In this document: positions 26,952-35,491 of the stretch, in pieces
Position numbering within the stretch: position 1 is the stretch's first letter
Layout: each line of letters opens with the position of its first letter
Source: Oceanospirillaceae bacterium
GTDB taxonomy: Bacteria; Pseudomonadota; Gammaproteobacteria; Pseudomonadales; Balneatricaceae
NCBI GenBank assembly: GCA_013215505.1
Contig: JABSQZ010000010.1
Location: 1-64,000, forward strand
Direction of reading: 5' to 3'
DNA length: 64,000 nt
Notes under the pieces: model-generated
Databases searched by the model: none
What the model saw: the letters and a program-made list of their open reading frames with translations, nothing else
Told to the model about the DNA's origin: nothing
Made by a program: the position numbers and the translations under genes

Positions 26952-28171
26952 CTTGCTTTCACCTAGATTTTTCTAATAAGGCTTATATATAGTTTAGCGA
27001 CTAGAACAAAAATAAATTGAGCATTTTTAATACTATTCGCCAATGAGATAACGCTAAATTGGGTATTAAAATATGTACATTAAATACACGATTATTATAT
27101 TAACCCAAAATAAACAAAATATTCTAGTATCGTACTCATTATCATCATAAACGCTAGTTGCGTCTAGTCATAATCACTATATATTAGCGACTAACTTTTA
27201 AGGCGACAACACAGCTACTTAGAGCCCTGCCCGGACATTAGCGGATAGTTTGAGTAAAACTCAGCCCCTCTACTACATATGCTGTCAGATTTAATATCTA
27301 ACACTAAATGTGCTTTACTGCCGTCTAGTCACTGTAGTCTATGCTGCTTCTAATAATTTATCCTCCCTTTTAATTAAACGACCGTTTGCATTACCCATCG
27401 ACTCTTTTTTAAGTCGAGTGATTATGTTTGTCAATATTTACTCTCCAATATGGCATCTGTGATATTTAAATAGCATACCGCCACATTCAACAGTATTTGG
27501 GTTCCGGCATATTTCTATGGCTGTTTATTTAGAACCGGGAATAGGCAAATAATTGCGCACTGACTCAGGCATTCAAAACACTCGAAAACTGCTTGTGCTG
27601 GTTTAAGGTGTTTTAAGCAGTATCATGATTTTGTAACAGAACAGTCTTCACTGAGCCCCAGATCGCTCTCGCAGGGAAGTGCTCGCTGCAGGCAAATGCA
27701 GCCCATGCAAACACTTTGAATTTCTAACGCATCCGAAAATGCCAATAATAGGGCAGCGATGCCGTGGCAGAGGATAATAGGCTGGAATTTATTTAGCGAA
27801 CTGTTAGCAGACTAATTCGCCATTGAGACGATGATTAGACGTCACTGTCGTGCACCACTTTCATACACAAAATAATCAGTAGATCACCGCAGACTTAACT
27901 TCTGCAAAGCCATTATAGCTCAGGCCCCAATCTAGCCCTGCTCCAAGTTCAAGCTATTTGCTGCATATGCAACGCCAAGGGGCTTGAAACAGATACTGCC
28001 GTTGTTACTTCGCAGCACAATAAATTTCAACACAACCCCCCCATAGAATGTATTTTTAGATTGCTTGAAATATTATATTGAAATGATATTCATGCAGACT
28101 AACTTAAAGTCAGCGATAAAAATAAGCCGCTGTATAGCGGCTTAAATTGAAACTAAGTTAATTGACTAACA
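26952..28171. other. 1.2-kb stretch without a recognisable gene
   Basis: Between the divergent-side end of the PilZ gene and the 3' end of the anti-sigma gene. No open frame with a sensible product, tRNA or clear repeat was found on either strand. The left part (26960-27130) is AT-rich and must carry the PilZ promoter. The only distinct structure is the terminator at 28124-28143. It may hold a small RNA or a decayed gene, but I cannot support either. Confidence 0.6.
28121..28145 (-). terminator. Terminator of the sigma/anti-sigma unit
   Basis: AAGCCGCT-GTAT-AGCGGCTT, a perfect 8-bp stem with a 4-base loop, located 29 bases after the anti-sigma stop. The tail on the minus strand is ATTTTTATC, a reasonable U-tract. 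Confidence 0.8.
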
Positions 28172-28858
28172 CTAAAAGACCACACGCTTCCATTTAGTCT
28201 TGTCTGAGACAGGCCCCATATTGTAACCATCCGGAGCGCCTTTGGGCCCCTCCATAGTGACTACAATTTCACAATTCAGCAACCTCTCAGCCCAGCTCGG
28301 TTCAAAGGGAATAATCTTTGTTCCGCTGGCCGGCAGGAAGCCGAGCGACATTGGCTCGTGCCCCTCCTCCATCAACCAGAGTTCATAATAAGTATTCTCA
28401 GGCATAGCTACCGGGTACTTTGACTCAATCACCAATTGACGCTTTTGCATTGAAGTATTGATCACCCAACCCGGCTCTTGCTGCGCATTAACAATCAGTG
28501 GCACCCAGGCATTTTGAGCCACATTAGCGGGTTGCGGCCACTGTAAAAATAAGCCTACTGATAACATCAGAGCCAGCGAAAATCCCGCCAGCGATTGCCA
28601 GGACCAAATACTGGCACTGGTTACTTTAGTGCGGCGGTTGATCGTCTTCCAGACACTGGCCGGTGGTGCCACTGGAGTAAGACTGGTATTCATAACATCC
28701 AGATGCTCACGCCATTGCTCAACTTCTAATTGTAAGTCATGGCTGACAGCCAGCAACGCTTCGACTCTGGCTTTTTCACTCGGGCTCAAACAACCTAAAG
28801 CGTACTCAGCAGCCGCTTGATTGCGCTGATCAATGTCACTTAAATCGAATTCATGCAT
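28172..28858 (-). CDS. Anti-sigma factor, RskA type
   Basis: A 228-residue single-pass membrane protein. The N-terminal ~85 residues (AAEYALGCLSPSEKARVEAL...) form the sigma-binding domain. A membrane segment follows at about residues 88-108 (SLAGFSLALMLSVGLFLQW), then an RskA-type C-terminal domain in the periplasm (YYELWLMEEGHEPMSLGFLPASG, IVVTMEGPKGAPDG). It should hold the adjacent ECF factor inactive until a periplasmic signal. Its start overlaps the sigma gene by 19 bases, typical of a sigma/anti-sigma pair. No HxxxCxxC zinc motif is present. Confidence 0.9.
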   Translation of the reverse strand: MHEFDLSDIDQRNQAAAEYALGCLSPSEKARVEALLAVSHDLQLEVEQWREHLDVMNTSLTPVAPPASVWKTINRRTKVTSASIWSWQSLAGFSLALMLSVGLFLQWPQPANVAQNAWVPLIVNAQQEPGWVINTSMQKRQLVIESKYPVAMPENTYYELWLMEEGHEPMSLGFLPASGTKIIPFEPSWAERLLNCEIVVTMEGPKGAPDGYNMGPVSDKTKWKRVVF

Positions 28859-29415
28859 TTTCGCAACCTCTCTAACCCTCGTCGGATCCAGGTTTTAACG
28901 GTTCCCAGGGAAGTCCCGGTGCGATCCGATAAAGCCTGGTGGGTTAAACCTTCAAAGAAGGCCATTTCTAAATATAATTTTTGCTGTTCCGGTAACTCAG
29001 CCAGGCACAGATGCATCGCGGCGCTGTCTTGAGACAGCGCCACATGCTGCTCCTGAGTTGGCGCATCATCCGCTATAAACTCTAACGCATCATCTGTAAC
29101 ATGCTGATCGCTATGCTTATTTTTCCTAAGAATATCTAGCGCCTGATTCCGGGTAATAGTATTTAACCAAGTTTGAGCTTTTGCTTTAGAGGCATCGTAT
29201 TTATCTGCGTTATTCCACACTTTATAAAATACTTGCTGCAAACAATCCTCAGAGAGCGCCCTGTCTTTTAATATACGCAGTGCCACACTAAATAGATTCG
29301 CCGAACATAAATCATATAGCTGTTTTAATGCTTTATGTCTTCCGTCGGCACAATCAAGCAAACACTGCTGCAGTTGCGCCTGTTTATCTGTGTTATTGCC
29401 ACTCAAAAATGACAT
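28840..29415 (-). CDS. ECF-family RNA polymerase sigma factor
   Basis: A 191-residue sigma-70 family factor with only regions 2 and 4. Region 2 reads LYDLCSANLFSVALRIL, LSEDCLQQVFYKVWNNADKYD and ATrp-rich QTWLNTITRNQALDILR. Region 4 is ELPEQQKLYLEMAFFEGLTHQALSDRTGTSLGTVKTWIRRGLERLRKCM. Start set at ATG 29415 (MSFLSGNN), with AGGA twelve bases upstream; a TTG at 29439 is the alternative. It lies downstream of the bufferin-type genes on the same strand after a 197-base gap and probably controls them, as ECF factors do in related bufferin loci (inference). Confidence 0.93.
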   Translation of the reverse strand: MSFLSGNNTDKQAQLQQCLLDCADGRHKALKQLYDLCSANLFSVALRILKDRALSEDCLQQVFYKVWNNADKYDASKAKAQTWLNTITRNQALDILRKNKHSDQHVTDDALEFIADDAPTQEQHVALSQDSAAMHLCLAELPEQQKLYLEMAFFEGLTHQALSDRTGTSLGTVKTWIRRGLERLRKCMNSI

Positions 29416-29612
29416 AAAATAAGGTAATCCTATCAACAAAAATTAATACGTAAAAAGGATCTACACAGTAATATAAAAGGCCAAATGAATAAAGTGATAG
29501 CCGATAAATTCCGAACTATTAATAAGTTACTACCGATCAACAGGCAACTTTTGCCTACCCGGCTGCTTGTTTTTGCTACAGGGCATCTTATAGGCAGAAT
29601 ACCAAGGGATAA

Positions 29613-30062
29613 TCAACGTGAAAAATACGCCCGTAAATAGTTATCTACTGAGAGCTTACCTGGCCCCCACAACACACTGACTAATAGCATCATGCCCCAC
29701 AACTGGTGATCATAAAAACCATTGCCCCAAATAACCGGATAGGAAATGACCGCCACGATATTAAACAGAAACAATGCCAGTGACGTTGCACGGGTAAAAA
29801 TCCCCAACAGCAACAGCGGCGGCAGCAGTAATTCAGCAGCAGTCCCCAAATAAGCCGCGACCTCAAAGTGCAGAAATGGCACTTGGTACTCTTCCTCAAA
29901 CATGTATAAAGTAGTGTCCCAACTGGCAAATTTAAGCTGTCCCGCTTTAAAAAAGGCCATCGCCGGCACGATACGCACAGCTAAAAGAACCATAGGCGCC
30001 AGCCACTTCAAACAGAGGTTTACAGCGTAATCATAGCGGTTTAATAATTTTTCGATCATCAT
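29613..30062 (-). CDS. DoxX-family membrane protein of the bufferin-type operon
   Basis: A 149-residue inner-membrane protein with four hydrophobic segments and DoxX signatures (RIVPAMAFFKAGQLKFASW, AAYLGTAAELLLPPLLLLGIF, HQLWGMMLL). The start overlaps the end of the DUF2063 gene by four bases, so translation is coupled. In many DUF2282/DUF692/DUF2063 clusters a DoxX gene is the fourth member; it may serve electron transfer to or from the quinone pool, but its role is not established. Confidence 0.88.
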   Translation of the reverse strand: MMIEKLLNRYDYAVNLCLKWLAPMVLLAVRIVPAMAFFKAGQLKFASWDTTLYMFEEEYQVPFLHFEVAAYLGTAAELLLPPLLLLGIFTRATSLALFLFNIVAVISYPVIWGNGFYDHQLWGMMLLVSVLWGPGKLSVDNYLRAYFSR

Positions 30063-30805
30063 TCATCTCCTGCGGTAAAACCATTGATCACGGCATTGCC
30101 AATAAAATGATTTAAATGTAGTTGAAAATCAGCTGTGTCAGCGAGCTGTTCCAGGGAAATCCCTGTCGATATTGTTGACAAGAATTTATATTGTGACGCA
30201 CTCAGAGGGTAAAACACTGCTGCTTCAGTAACGCTGGGTTGCAATATTAGATATTCAGCTAAATCCATATCTATCCCCTCCAAACAATCCTTTTTCACTC
30301 CCTGCCAGATAGATAGCAGTGGATAGTCAGAGGCGAGCAGTAAAGTTTCAGCAGGCATTTGAAAGCGAATCTGCAACTGTTGTTGTTCAGTCAGCTGCTC
30401 GAGTTCAACAAAGGGAAAGCTCGCAATTTCAGTCACACCTTTAGCGCGATCAAACCCCCAGTCCAATGCCGCTATTCCCGCTAGATAGGGAAGACTTCGG
30501 GTCTGTTCGATGCTGTCAATAAACTCTGAAAAATCGGCTCCATACAGCTCGATATTGGCGTTAGCTAACGGCTGTCCAATAATGAAAGCTTTAGCCAGCT
30601 GTGCAAAAAACTCCTCCCCAACCAGAGCATTCACACTGGGAAAACAGCCCTTTAAGTAGTCCGTTAAACTAACATAAAAATTATTTCGATACAGGCTCAT
30701 CAACTGCTCAACCGGCAGCGGACCCGTGATGTTTAGCGCCGACAGATCCACCGGTTGGTGCAGTAAATGCTGACAGAACTTAGTTTGTAATTCTGCTAAT
30801 TTCAA
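30059..30805 (-). CDS. bufC: DUF2063 protein (BufC/HvfC type), maturation partner
   Basis: A 248-residue cytoplasmic protein. The N-terminal ~95 residues match the DUF2063 domain (LAELQTKFCQHLL, LMSLYRNNFYVSLTDYLKGCFPSVNALVGEEFFAQLAKAFI). In bufferin systems this protein acts with the DUF692 enzyme, likely recognising the precursor leader. It overlaps both neighbours by four bases (ATGA junctions), so the three genes form one translation-coupled block. The gene name follows the named bufferin family and is inferred from context. Confidence 0.87.
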   Translation of the reverse strand: MKLAELQTKFCQHLLHQPVDLSALNITGPLPVEQLMSLYRNNFYVSLTDYLKGCFPSVNALVGEEFFAQLAKAFIIGQPLANANIELYGADFSEFIDSIEQTRSLPYLAGIAALDWGFDRAKGVTEIASFPFVELEQLTEQQQLQIRFQMPAETLLLASDYPLLSIWQGVKKDCLEGIDMDLAEYLILQPSVTEAAVFYPLSASQYKFLSTISTGISLEQLADTADFQLHLNHFIGNAVINGFTAGDE

Positions 30806-31683
30806 CCTATCTGCTCCTTGCTAACAACTGCCTGCTGTTGCTTGGCTAACTCTGCCTGGGATAACAATTCCTCTAAGGCGGGAATATCAGTATCCCATTC
30901 GATCAGTGCTGGCGCGTTACAGCTTCGTCGAAAATCACGAAACAGCTGCCAGACGGGTTCTGATACTCTGCTACCGTGGGTATCGATTAATATCTGACCA
31001 TTTTCTAACTGCCTGCGGGTAAAACCTGCCAGATGGATTTCTTGAACAGCATCTACTTCTATCTGTTGCAAATACTCTTTGGCGTCTAAGCCAAGATTGA
31101 TACTATTTACATAGATATTGTTTAGATCCAATAATAAGCCACACTGACAGCGACGCTGAATTTCATTGAGAAACTCCCACTCATGCATACTGCTATCACT
31201 AAAAGCTAAATAGGTGGTTGGGTTTTCTACCAGTAGCGCCCTGCCAAGAAAATCCTGAACCTGATTGAGTCGATCACAGAAGATATCTAAACTCTCCTGG
31301 GTGTAAGGCACAGGCAATAAATCATTAAAATATCGGGAGTTATTCGAACTCCAACTCAAATGTTCAGAGATAAGCGCTGGTTGATAGCAGTCGATTAACG
31401 CTTTCATTTGCTGCAGGTGTTTTTTGTTCAGCGGATCAGTGGAGCCCAGGGACAGACCTATACCGTGAAAGCTCAAAGGGTAGTGTACTGCCAGTTGATC
31501 TAACACTCGGCGCTGAGCGCTGGGTTCAGTAAAGAAATTTTCGCTGTGCACTTCCAGCCAATCGATCTGCGGTCGCTGCTCTACTATTTGCTGGTGATGC
31601 GGCGATCTTAGCCCAATACCTATTGCATGCTCCGCTATTGAGCGACTATCAGATAAATCTATATTAGCGTTAGCTTGAAGCAT
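30802..31683 (-). CDS. bufB: DUF692 multinuclear non-heme iron oxidase (BufB type)
   Basis: A 293-residue TIM-barrel enzyme of the MNIO family (formerly DUF692; MbnB is a member). Family motifs: GIGLRSPHH, WLEVHSENFF, SFHGIGLSLGS, ISEHLSW, LLVENPTTYLA, GLLLDLNNIYVNS, EIHLAG, IDTHGSRV and LIEWDTDIP. Candidate metal ligands are H73, H108, E153, D187, H217, H236 and E262. MNIOs oxidise cysteines in a peptide precursor, forming oxazolone/thioamide or, in bufferins, thiooxazole groups that bind copper. It lies 211 bases after the four-cysteine precursor gene. No strong ribosome site was seen. Confidence 0.92.
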   Translation of the reverse strand: MLQANANIDLSDSRSIAEHAIGIGLRSPHHQQIVEQRPQIDWLEVHSENFFTEPSAQRRVLDQLAVHYPLSFHGIGLSLGSTDPLNKKHLQQMKALIDCYQPALISEHLSWSSNNSRYFNDLLPVPYTQESLDIFCDRLNQVQDFLGRALLVENPTTYLAFSDSSMHEWEFLNEIQRRCQCGLLLDLNNIYVNSINLGLDAKEYLQQIEVDAVQEIHLAGFTRRQLENGQILIDTHGSRVSEPVWQLFRDFRRSCNAPALIEWDTDIPALEELLSQAELAKQQQAVVSKEQIG

Positions 31684-31784
31684 GAGAATGAGCTGCCGTT
31701 AATTGAAAGTGAAACATTGCCTAACCAGAATGCGGACAAATTAGCTGCGCCTGTAATTTACAGAACAGGGCGAGGCCTAAGACT

Positions 31785-31909
31785 AGCTTCACACTTTACA
31801 ATTTTTTAAACCTTAAAGTGTAAAGCTATAAAACCAAAGCAACTGAAAAATCATATCCTGCTTGGTCTAAGCCTTTAAGCATCTCAAAAAGAGATTATGC
31901 TTTAGGCTT
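31785..31909 (-). other. Two hairpins between precursor and maturase genes
   Basis: Hairpin one: left arm 31869-31885 against 31891-31909, about 15 pairs with small bulges and a five-base loop, overlapping the precursor stop codon. Hairpin two: AGCTTCACACTTT (31785-31797) against AAAGTGTAAAGCT (31815-31827), 13 positions with one mismatch. Neither has a clear U-tract. Such structures often reduce read-through or protect the upstream mRNA, giving more precursor than enzyme. Confidence 0.6.
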
Positions 31910-32155
31910 TAGGCTACCACCGGCTAGCTTTTCGCAAAGTCCTTTGGCAATAGCGACAAAAGCATCTCCTTGATTGTCAACTTTCGAAGTACCGGCACAA
32001 GAGCTGTTGGCAGTCGCACAGTCATTCTGACCGGCTGCAGCTACGCCGTAGCATCTCTCTTTACTACCCGCCATTGCCGGAGAGGAAATCATTGTTGCAC
32101 CCATTGCGATAATACCTGTAATCGCTGTTGCAGCGACTAAGTTTGTCTTTGACAT
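31895..32155 (-). CDS. bufA1: DUF2282 secreted four-cysteine precursor, bufferin-type (BufA1)
   Basis: An 86-residue RiPP precursor. Residues 1-29 form a Sec signal ([18 protein letters not shown], cleaved near AMA-G). The core has four cysteines: C35 in ERCYG, C46 in NDCAT, C53 in SSCAG, and C74 in KGLCEK, with the family motif [13 protein letters not shown] and end GGSLKPK. Known family members are modified by the DUF692 enzyme in the cytoplasm, exported to the periplasm and bind copper. Start set at ATG 32155, eight bases after AGGA; a TTG two codons earlier is less likely. Differences from usual BufA1, such as KGLCEKL for KGTC, are noted in the findings. Confidence 0.9.
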   Translation of the reverse strand: MSKTNLVAATAITGIIAMGATMISSPAMAGSKERCYGVAAAGQNDCATANSSCAGTSKVDNQGDAFVAIAKGLCEKLAGGSLKPKA

Positions 32156-32368
32156 AATCAAGTTCCTATAATTTTACAGTTATTTGGGCAGTTTTGGATA
32201 ACGCACCCGCTTGGTTTTGATCAGATTGATAAGTGAATAAACTGCACTTAGCTACCTGCTCCTTAACTTATACGCTAGCTTAAATATTATAGATTCAATT
32301 AATTGCGTTTTTAAAAAATATTGCTACCCCAGAGAATAAATTTATCCTCCATTTTCAAAGTAGTAGAC

Positions 32369-33232
32369 TTATACCTCTGCTGTTGCCTTGATAGCCGCAG
32401 ATATGGCTAGCGCACCTCTATTTTGCATATGTAAGTGATGGTTGCCGGCGAAGGTCTTTGTTTGCAGGTTTTTTAACTGCGTGATATACAGCTGCCACTG
32501 TTCGCTGTGCAGCCCGTCTTCGGCTAAGAAAAGAGTGACTTTTGCCTCTACGGCACGCAAAAAACTCAGTATTTGCTCTGTACACATTCTATTGATGGAG
32601 GGAAGCAATAGAGCGGGATCACTACTCCAGATGAACTCATGCTGCTGTGACAGACTGCCGCGCTCTACAAGCAATTGTGCCGCCTGACGTGACACCGGAA
32701 ACCTGGCATTCATGCGCGCCTGCACTAAAGCGTGCACACTCGGGTAGCGCTTTGATGTTTTAGCGGCAATACGCCCTCGTTTACGTATGGCCGTTGCCAT
32801 CAGCGCAGGCAATTGCTCCGTATCATAATGCAGCGGTGCGATCCCCTCTATCAAATAGAGGTTTTTAACGTTAGCGGGGAAACACCCTGCAAACAACATA
32901 GCAATACTGGCGCCCATTGAATGACCGATAACATCAGCGCTGGGTAAGTTTAATGCCTGCATTGCCAGGTAAACCTCAGTGACATTGTCCCAAATATAAT
33001 AGGGGGTGGTAGTTGATCGATGCGCTGATTTACCATGACCCATAAAATCCAGGGCGATCAGATAGCGCTCGGGCAATTGCTCGGCCAGCAAGCTGAAGCT
33101 GGCAGCATTATCTAACCAGCCGTGCAGTGCTAACATTGGCGGCCATCGACTGTCACCATAAGCGACCCCGGACATTTTTATGCCATTGATATCCAGAGTG
33201 AATTCTTTTTTTCTGTTCAATGTATTAACCAT
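32369..33232 (-). CDS. Alpha/beta-hydrolase
   Basis: A 287-residue soluble hydrolase. Oxyanion-region LALHGWLDNAASF, nucleophile elbow GHSMGAS and the late His in FAGNHHLHMQNR make a normal catalytic set. Resembles the family of serine esterases and haloalkane-type hydrolases often called MhpC-like. The substrate cannot be read. It is divergent from the O-antigen ligase gene 54 bases away. Confidence 0.88.
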   Translation of the reverse strand: MVNTLNRKKEFTLDINGIKMSGVAYGDSRWPPMLALHGWLDNAASFSLLAEQLPERYLIALDFMGHGKSAHRSTTTPYYIWDNVTEVYLAMQALNLPSADVIGHSMGASIAMLFAGCFPANVKNLYLIEGIAPLHYDTEQLPALMATAIRKRGRIAAKTSKRYPSVHALVQARMNARFPVSRQAAQLLVERGSLSQQHEFIWSSDPALLLPSINRMCTEQILSFLRAVEAKVTLFLAEDGLHSEQWQLYITQLKNLQTKTFAGNHHLHMQNRGALAISAAIKATAEV

Positions 33233-33286
33233 TTATCATACAATTGAGCCCTGTAAACCCAGCTCATTAATTGGACGCCAATATTT

Positions 33287-35047
33287 ATGTATAAAGCGCA
33301 GCAACGTCTAGCATTATTATTTACATTATTGATTTCAAGCGTTTTTATTTTAACACCTTTCTATTCACAAAATAGCCCAGGTGGCGAAGGGCTGAACATT
33401 CCCTACAATAGCTTAGTATGGTTAGCGGCAGTTGTAGTCATTTGTGCGGCCAGTTTTCAATTACTACTAAAAACAACATTAATCCTACCTCGATACTGGT
33501 TGGCGATAGCAGCGCTACCCATAGGTTTAATATTCAGCGGTTTTATCGTAGAGACCGTTTTGCCTACCCAATGGCTATTTCGCATCGGCTATGTACTGGG
33601 CGGTTTTTTATTTTTTATTGCCCTGTTTCAGTTTGAACTGAAAAGACGACACATAGAGAACATCCTCTATGGCGTCTGTTTAGCAGCGACAGTGCATAGC
33701 TTGATTGCCTTTACCCAGACAATGGGCTGGCACTTCAGCTTAATACCGCGCACCGCTTCCAACGCTCCCATCAGCATCTTTCAACAAGTTAACGTGCATG
33801 CCAGCTACTTGATAACGGGTTTTTTACTGGCCGTTTATCTCGCCAGTTGCCCTTCGATCAGGGGCCGCCACTGGGCATTTAAATTGCTATTGATCGGCAC
33901 CGTTCTCTGCACTATAGCGATGCTCTTAAATATCAGTTCAAGAGCCTCTCTGGTTGCTTTTGCCCTGGCAACACCCCTACTGATCATTGCCAGATTTCGG
34001 GCTTTTCAGCTTCAGCAGCGCTTCAGCTTAATGTTAATCACAGCCTTTATCTGCGGTTTGCTGGCCGGCAGTATTCAGTTTGGTGGCATAGCAAAATACG
34101 AAAGCAAAATAGATAATCAGCGGGTGCATGCCAGAACCTATATATACGACCTCTCCTGGCAGCTTGTTAAACAAAAACCACTGTTTGGTCATGGCCTGGG
34201 CAGTTTCAAACAAGTGTTTCAAGAGGCTAAAATCGATTATCCGGATAGCGATAAGCTGGGACCTGCTCCCTACACCCACCCACATAATGAGCTGTTATTT
34301 TGGTTGATTGAAAGTGGTTTGATCTCACTGCTGGGGATAATCATTGCCCTGGCCTCCACCCTTTTAGCAATGTTCAAACTGGGCTGGCGCAGAGGCCTGA
34401 GCTATTTTGCACTGCTGTTTCCTATCAGTTTTCACAGCCAGGTTGAACTTCCGTTTTATCACTCATCAGCACTGTGGTTTTTATGGCTATTTTTTCTATT
34501 CATGGTGCATACTCACACTGGCAGCAACCGTCAGGTGCTGCTCTCGGCTGCGGCAGATAAACTACTCAAGTTAATCAGCACTGTGTGCTGTATAGGTTTA
34601 ATCACATTTTTGCTGCACAGTTTGATTTCTCTGTCGGGGGTGGTGCACTTCATGCAGGGTGGAAAAGTGCAATACAGCTACATAAAAACTGCTGCCAACA
34701 ACCTCTACTACCAGGAACTAGCGCACAACATCAGTTTTACCAGAGGCCTGTATATAGACATAGCCCTGGGGGAGAAAAAGCGTACAGCGAATTATATACA
34801 CTGGGCAGAGGCCAACCTGGTAAACAACCCAATCCCCTCCACTATCAACAACCTGGCTTTAGCATACGTATATACAGAACAATCCGAGTTGGCATTAGCT
34901 TTGATGCTAAAAGCCATTGAGATGTACCCAGCTACCCCGGCGGTAATTCAGCGTCATCAAGAGATTCAACTGGGATTAAAAATAGTCGATTTTAAGAGCG
35001 ATATACAGACTGCCGCTGACCGCAACCCGGTCCGGGCCAAGCCATAA
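33287..35047 (+). CDS. O-antigen/pilin-glycan ligase-like membrane protein (Wzy/PglL family)
   Basis: A 586-residue protein with about 12 membrane segments. The PglL-type motif SIFQQVNVHASYL lies near residue 165 and the conserved loop THPHNELLFWLIESG near residue 335, the region that holds the catalytic His of Wzy/WaaL/PglL enzymes. The last ~170 residues form a soluble C-terminal part (LVNNPIPSTINNLALAYVYTEQSELALALMLKAI) with a TPR-like repeat, seen in PglL-type enzymes. It would transfer lipid-linked glycan to a protein or lipid A in the periplasm. No glycan-synthesis genes are near. Its last 56 bases overlap the convergent sixA gene. Confidence 0.82.
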   Translation: MYKAQQRLALLFTLLISSVFILTPFYSQNSPGGEGLNIPYNSLVWLAAVVVICAASFQLLLKTTLILPRYWLAIAALPIGLIFSGFIVETVLPTQWLFRIGYVLGGFLFFIALFQFELKRRHIENILYGVCLAATVHSLIAFTQTMGWHFSLIPRTASNAPISIFQQVNVHASYLITGFLLAVYLASCPSIRGRHWAFKLLLIGTVLCTIAMLLNISSRASLVAFALATPLLIIARFRAFQLQQRFSLMLITAFICGLLAGSIQFGGIAKYESKIDNQRVHARTYIYDLSWQLVKQKPLFGHGLGSFKQVFQEAKIDYPDSDKLGPAPYTHPHNELLFWLIESGLISLLGIIIALASTLLAMFKLGWRRGLSYFALLFPISFHSQVELPFYHSSALWFLWLFFLFMVHTHTGSNRQVLLSAAADKLLKLISTVCCIGLITFLLHSLISLSGVVHFMQGGKVQYSYIKTAANNLYYQELAHNISFTRGLYIDIALGEKKRTANYIHWAEANLVNNPIPSTINNLALAYVYTEQSELALALMLKAIEMYPATPAVIQRHQEIQLGLKIVDFKSDIQTAADRNPVRAKP

Positions 35048-35453
35048 CATAAGAGTAAATTGAGCCGGGAGTGACCGGCTCCGGGTAGTGCAGGTTGCCC
35101 TGTTCGAGAAAACTGATTAAGCTGCCAATCAGAGGCTGATGGGTCACTATCAACAAGTGATCGCACCAGTGCTTTTCGATTGCAGCCAGCGCTTCCTCTA
35201 CCGAGTTTTCTGGGGTTAAATTATCATCGCACTCTATCTCAACACCCCTAATGCCCAGGGCAATCAGTTGTGCGGTTTGACGGGTGCGTAAATAGGGACT
35301 GCAGATAATTTTCTGCAGCGGGCTGAATAATTGTCGCTGATTCTCGGCCAGTAAAGTCAGTTGCGATCTACCGGCAGTCGTCAGCTCCCGCTGTGCATCT
35401 GTGGAAGCAGCCCAACCCGCCTCTGCGTGGCGCATTAAATGAAAGATATCCAC
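34992..35453 (-). CDS. sixA: SixA phosphohistidine phosphatase
   Basis: A 153-residue histidine-phosphatase protein. Catalytic RHAE at residues 8-11 (LMRHAEAGW), SPYLRTRQTAQLI and VTHQPLIGSLISFLEQGN near the later His are in place. SixA removes phosphate from phosphohistidine, for example on phosphotransferase-system proteins. Its 3' end overlaps that of the ligase gene on the other strand by 56 bases, so the two transcripts are antisense there. gpsA is the next gene upstream on the same strand, 38 bases away, and may be co-transcribed. Confidence 0.93.
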   Translation of the reverse strand: MDIFHLMRHAEAGWAASTDAQRELTTAGRSQLTLLAENQRQLFSPLQKIICSPYLRTRQTAQLIALGIRGVEIECDDNLTPENSVEEALAAIEKHWCDHLLIVTHQPLIGSLISFLEQGNLHYPEPVTPGSIYSYVMAWPGPGCGQRQSVYRS

Positions 35454-35491
35454 CTCCTTGGAAAGTTACGCTGCTTCGGATAAAACCAACA

